This document shows positions 22,397 to 24,346 of a DNA stretch of 24,346 nucleotides, one piece after another. The first letter of the stretch is position 1. The number at the start of each line of letters is the position of its first letter. This DNA comes from an uncultured Lachnospiraceae bacterium (GTDB lineage Bacteria; Bacillota_A; Clostridia; Lachnospirales; Lachnospiraceae): assembly GCA_946630765.1 (NCBI GenBank), contig CAMOZF010000001.1:1-24346 (forward strand), read 5' to 3'. The notes beneath the pieces are model-generated. The model worked only from the letters and a program-made list of their open reading frames with translations. It did not search any database and was not told the DNA's origin. The position numbers and the translations under genes are program-made.

Positions 22397-23932
22397 ATGT
22401 TAAGAACTGTAGAAACCAGGTACGGCGCCATTTCCGGCGTTCCCTGCGGCGATCCCAGAGTGACCGTTTTCTGGGGCGTCCCCTATGCAAAACCGCCCGT
22501 CGGCGCGCTTCGTTTCTGTGCACCCCAGCCGCTGGAGCCGTGGGAAGGCACCTATCAGGCAGACAGAAAGCCCCCGATTGCCATGCAGCCGCAGCCGGGC
22601 GAGGACTGGACGGACTTTTACACGAAGGAGCTGAACCCGACCGGCTATGAATATACACTGAGCGAGGACTGCCTGTATCTCAACATCTGGTCCCCCGCAA
22701 AGTCAGTGGAGGAGAAGCTTCCGGTATTTTTCTACATTCACGGCGGCGGATTCACGGCAGGCTACCCCTTCGAAGTGGAATTCGACGGCGAGCGCGTCGC
22801 AAGAAATGACGTCATTTTCGTCACTGTCGGTTACCGTCTGAATGCCTTTGGCTTCTTCTCTCATCCGGAACTCCGGGACGAATGCCTCGGCAACCAGGGC
22901 CTTCTGGACCAGATCGCAGCCCTTCAGTGGGTTAAGGAAAATATTTCCGCCTTCGGCGGCGATCCCGAAAGAGTCACGATCTGCGGACAGTCCGCAGGCG
23001 GAATGAGCGTCGCAAGCATCCTCAATTCCCCGCTCAGTAAAGGCCTTGTCTCCGGCGGCATCATGATGTCCGGCGGCGGACTCCGTCCCCCGAAGGGCGG
23101 CGTCGGTCCCTGGCTCGATCTTGAGGACGCGGAAAGCTACGGTCTGCAGCTTCAGGAGGCTGTCGGCGCGAAGAATCTTGCCGAACTTCGGGAAGTCCCC
23201 GCGGCGGTCATCATGCGCACCGCGCTCGGCCGCTGGAAAGACGGAAAGAACGGTCCCTTACGCTGGCGCCCCGTGATCGACGGATATTTCTTCAAAGAAG
23301 AGCTGCGCGATTCGATCGTTTCCGGCCACAGCCTGGACGTTCCGATCATGATCGGCTGCTGCCGCGGCGAAAACCGCCCCAGAGGCGGCTTCTTCGGCGC
23401 ACCGACGGATCTGGAAAGCTTCAAAAAGTCCGTCGCTGAGAATTACGGCGACAAGGCGGAGGAGCTTCTTTCGCTCTGCGATCTGAGCTCTGAGGAAGCC
23501 TTCCGTGATTTCTATTATAACGAAATCGGCCTTTCCATGGGCTACACCGGCGCCATGGCTTACGCGAGAAAGAATTCCCGGCTTGGAAGAAAGGCCTGGA
23601 CCTTCGTATTTGACCACGATATTCCGGGCGACGACGCCGGTTCCTTCCACGGATCAGACATGTGGTTTGTTTTCGACTCTGTCGGCCACAGCTGGCGCCC
23701 CTTCACCGGCAAACATTATGATCTTGCGCGCCAGGTCAGCTCCTACTGGGCAAACTTCGTCAAGACCGGCGATCCAAACGGCTGCGACCGCATCGGCGAC
23801 CCGCTGCCGGAATGGAAGCCCTTTGATGAGAAGGAAGAATTCACCATCTGCTTCCAGGACGCGCCCGGGAAATTCGACGAGGGCAATGAAGAACTGAAGC
23901 GTCTGACCCAGAAGTATTTCATCGAAGCATAA
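22397..23932 (+). CDS. Type-B carboxylesterase (PnbA-like), copy 2
   Basis: 511 residues, no signal peptide. Oxyanion loop HGGG (115-118), nucleophile GQSAGG (Ser199), probable acid Glu325 in CCRGENRPRGG and His418 in FHGSDMWFVFD. It is colinear with copy 1 at 5799-7343: shared blocks include PYAKPPVG/PYAAPPVG, SEDCLYLN and, near the end, SSYW-NF-K-GDPNGC. The acid motif and surrounding pocket differ (CCRGENR against YTTGELQ), hinting at a different ester substrate. The start is the ATG at 22397 with AAGGAGG 8 bases upstream; the open frame further upstream covers the promoter and is not coding. It precedes a third, tandem copy. Confidence 0.93.
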   Translation: MLRTVETRYGAISGVPCGDPRVTVFWGVPYAKPPVGALRFCAPQPLEPWEGTYQADRKPPIAMQPQPGEDWTDFYTKELNPTGYEYTLSEDCLYLNIWSPAKSVEEKLPVFFYIHGGGFTAGYPFEVEFDGERVARNDVIFVTVGYRLNAFGFFSHPELRDECLGNQGLLDQIAALQWVKENISAFGGDPERVTICGQSAGGMSVASILNSPLSKGLVSGGIMMSGGGLRPPKGGVGPWLDLEDAESYGLQLQEAVGAKNLAELREVPAAVIMRTALGRWKDGKNGPLRWRPVIDGYFFKEELRDSIVSGHSLDVPIMIGCCRGENRPRGGFFGAPTDLESFKKSVAENYGDKAEELLSLCDLSSEEAFRDFYYNEIGLSMGYTGAMAYARKNSRLGRKAWTFVFDHDIPGDDAGSFHGSDMWFVFDSVGHSWRPFTGKHYDLARQVSSYWANFVKTGDPNGCDRIGDPLPEWKPFDEKEEFTICFQDAPGKFDEGNEELKRLTQKYFIEA

Positions 23933-23944
23933 GCACATCAATCG

Positions 23945-24025
23945 ACCGCGAAAAATGGACAGCGGTGCGGCGGCAGTTCTGAAGCTGCTTCACCATCCCG
24001 CACCTGCTGATCCATTCTTTGCGGT
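23945..24025. repeat. 81-bp near-perfect inverted repeat between tandem esterase genes
   Basis: Arms 23945-23970 and 23998-24025 match at 24 positions, with two mismatches and two single-base bulges, around a 27-base loop that has its own small hairpin. The outer ends are ACCGC/GCGGT and the innermost stem is GGTGCGG/CCGCACC. ATTTTG follows on the plus strand, so it may terminate the copy-2 transcript. Its size and symmetry also fit a small mobile palindrome (MITE-like). Confidence 0.65.
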
Positions 24026-24044
24026 ATTTTGAAAGGATTCCACC

Positions 24045-24346
24045 ATGTTAAGAAAAGTACAACTTCCGAACGGCCTCATCGAAGGCGTTCCCGGAGGCGA
24101 CCCGAGAATTACGGTCTTTAAGGGGGTGCCCTACGCAAAGCCCCCCGTCGGCAGTCTTCGCTGGCGCTCTCCGCAGGAATATGACGAATGCTGGGAAGGC
24201 GTCCGTAGGATGGACAAGTTCCCGCCGATGTGCGTACAGGTGCTTCCGGGCTCCGATCCCGAAGAATTCTGGACCCGCGAGCTGAATCCCACGGCCACGG
24301 AATATGTAATGAGCGAGGACTGCCTGTACCTGAACGTCTGGACCCC
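24045..24346 (+). CDS. Type-B carboxylesterase, copy 3 (3' end outside window)
   Basis: The first 100 codons of a third paralogue, cut by the window end. ATG at 24045 with AAAGGA 8 bases upstream. The visible part has the family's N-terminal blocks: ITVFKGVPYAKPPVGSLRW and MSEDCLYLNVWTP, and a FWTRELNPTATEY segment that aligns with FWTKELHPAGPEF of copy 1 and FYTKELNPTGYEY of copy 2. It shares FWT(R/K)EL and VFKG(V/I)PYA with copy 1. The oxyanion loop and triad lie beyond the window. Its spacing (112 bp, mostly an inverted repeat) from copy 2 suggests one transcript or partial read-through. Confidence 0.9.
   Translation, partial: MLRKVQLPNGLIEGVPGGDPRITVFKGVPYAKPPVGSLRWRSPQEYDECWEGVRRMDKFPPMCVQVLPGSDPEEFWTRELNPTATEYVMSEDCLYLNVWT

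Overview
The window looks like chromosomal DNA of a GC-rich anaerobic Firmicute, most likely a gut or rumen clostridium of the Lachnospiraceae type. The evidence is the gene content (LplB/LplC-type sugar permeases, YesM/YesN-type two-component system, lipoproteins with Gram-positive lipoboxes), strong AGGAGG ribosome binding sites, GTG/TTG starts, and frequent extended -10 promoters. I cannot name the species from sequence alone. No rRNA, tRNA, CRISPR array or intact insertion sequence was seen.

Layout. (1) 1-1897, minus: a MarR regulator followed by a truncated ABC exporter, driven by a near-consensus promoter with two identical palindromic operators. (2) 1977-11006, minus: a carbohydrate cluster read as LplB permease, LplC permease, lipoprotein sugar-binding protein, a hairpin terminator/attenuator, type-B carboxylesterase, then GH35 beta-galactosidase and a feruloyl-esterase-like hydrolase, the last two with promoters of their own. 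(3) 11007-11304: a divergent control region. (4) 11305-18758, plus: sensor kinase, AraC-type response regulator, a second sugar-binding lipoprotein (paralogue of the first), and GH51 arabinofuranosidase. (5) 18837-19883, minus: another alpha/beta hydrolase, convergent with GH51 at a shared terminator. (6) 20164-24346, plus: GH43 glycosidase, an Old Yellow Enzyme-family oxidoreductase with a C-terminal cysteine cluster, then two tandem type-B carboxylesterases, the second cut by the window end.

How it may work together (inference): two lipoproteins and a CUT1 permease pair sense and import decorated arabinose-containing oligosaccharides. The shared ATPase is not in the window. None of the glycosidases or esterases has a signal peptide, so de-esterification (five esterase-like hydrolases) and cleavage of arabinose and galactose (GH51, GH43, GH35) would occur in the cytoplasm. 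The oxidoreductase could reduce an unsaturated acid released by the esterases. The two-component system between the divergent operons is the obvious local regulator.

The most notable non-gene signals are: a dispersed palindromic repeat that has gone in-frame into the GH35 gene and has relatives at two other places; inverted copies of an AGAAGCGRAAATT box facing the two divergent promoters; the paired MarR operators; an 81-bp near-perfect inverted repeat between tandem esterase genes; and an inverted repeat around the GH35 promoter, beside a possible transposase remnant.
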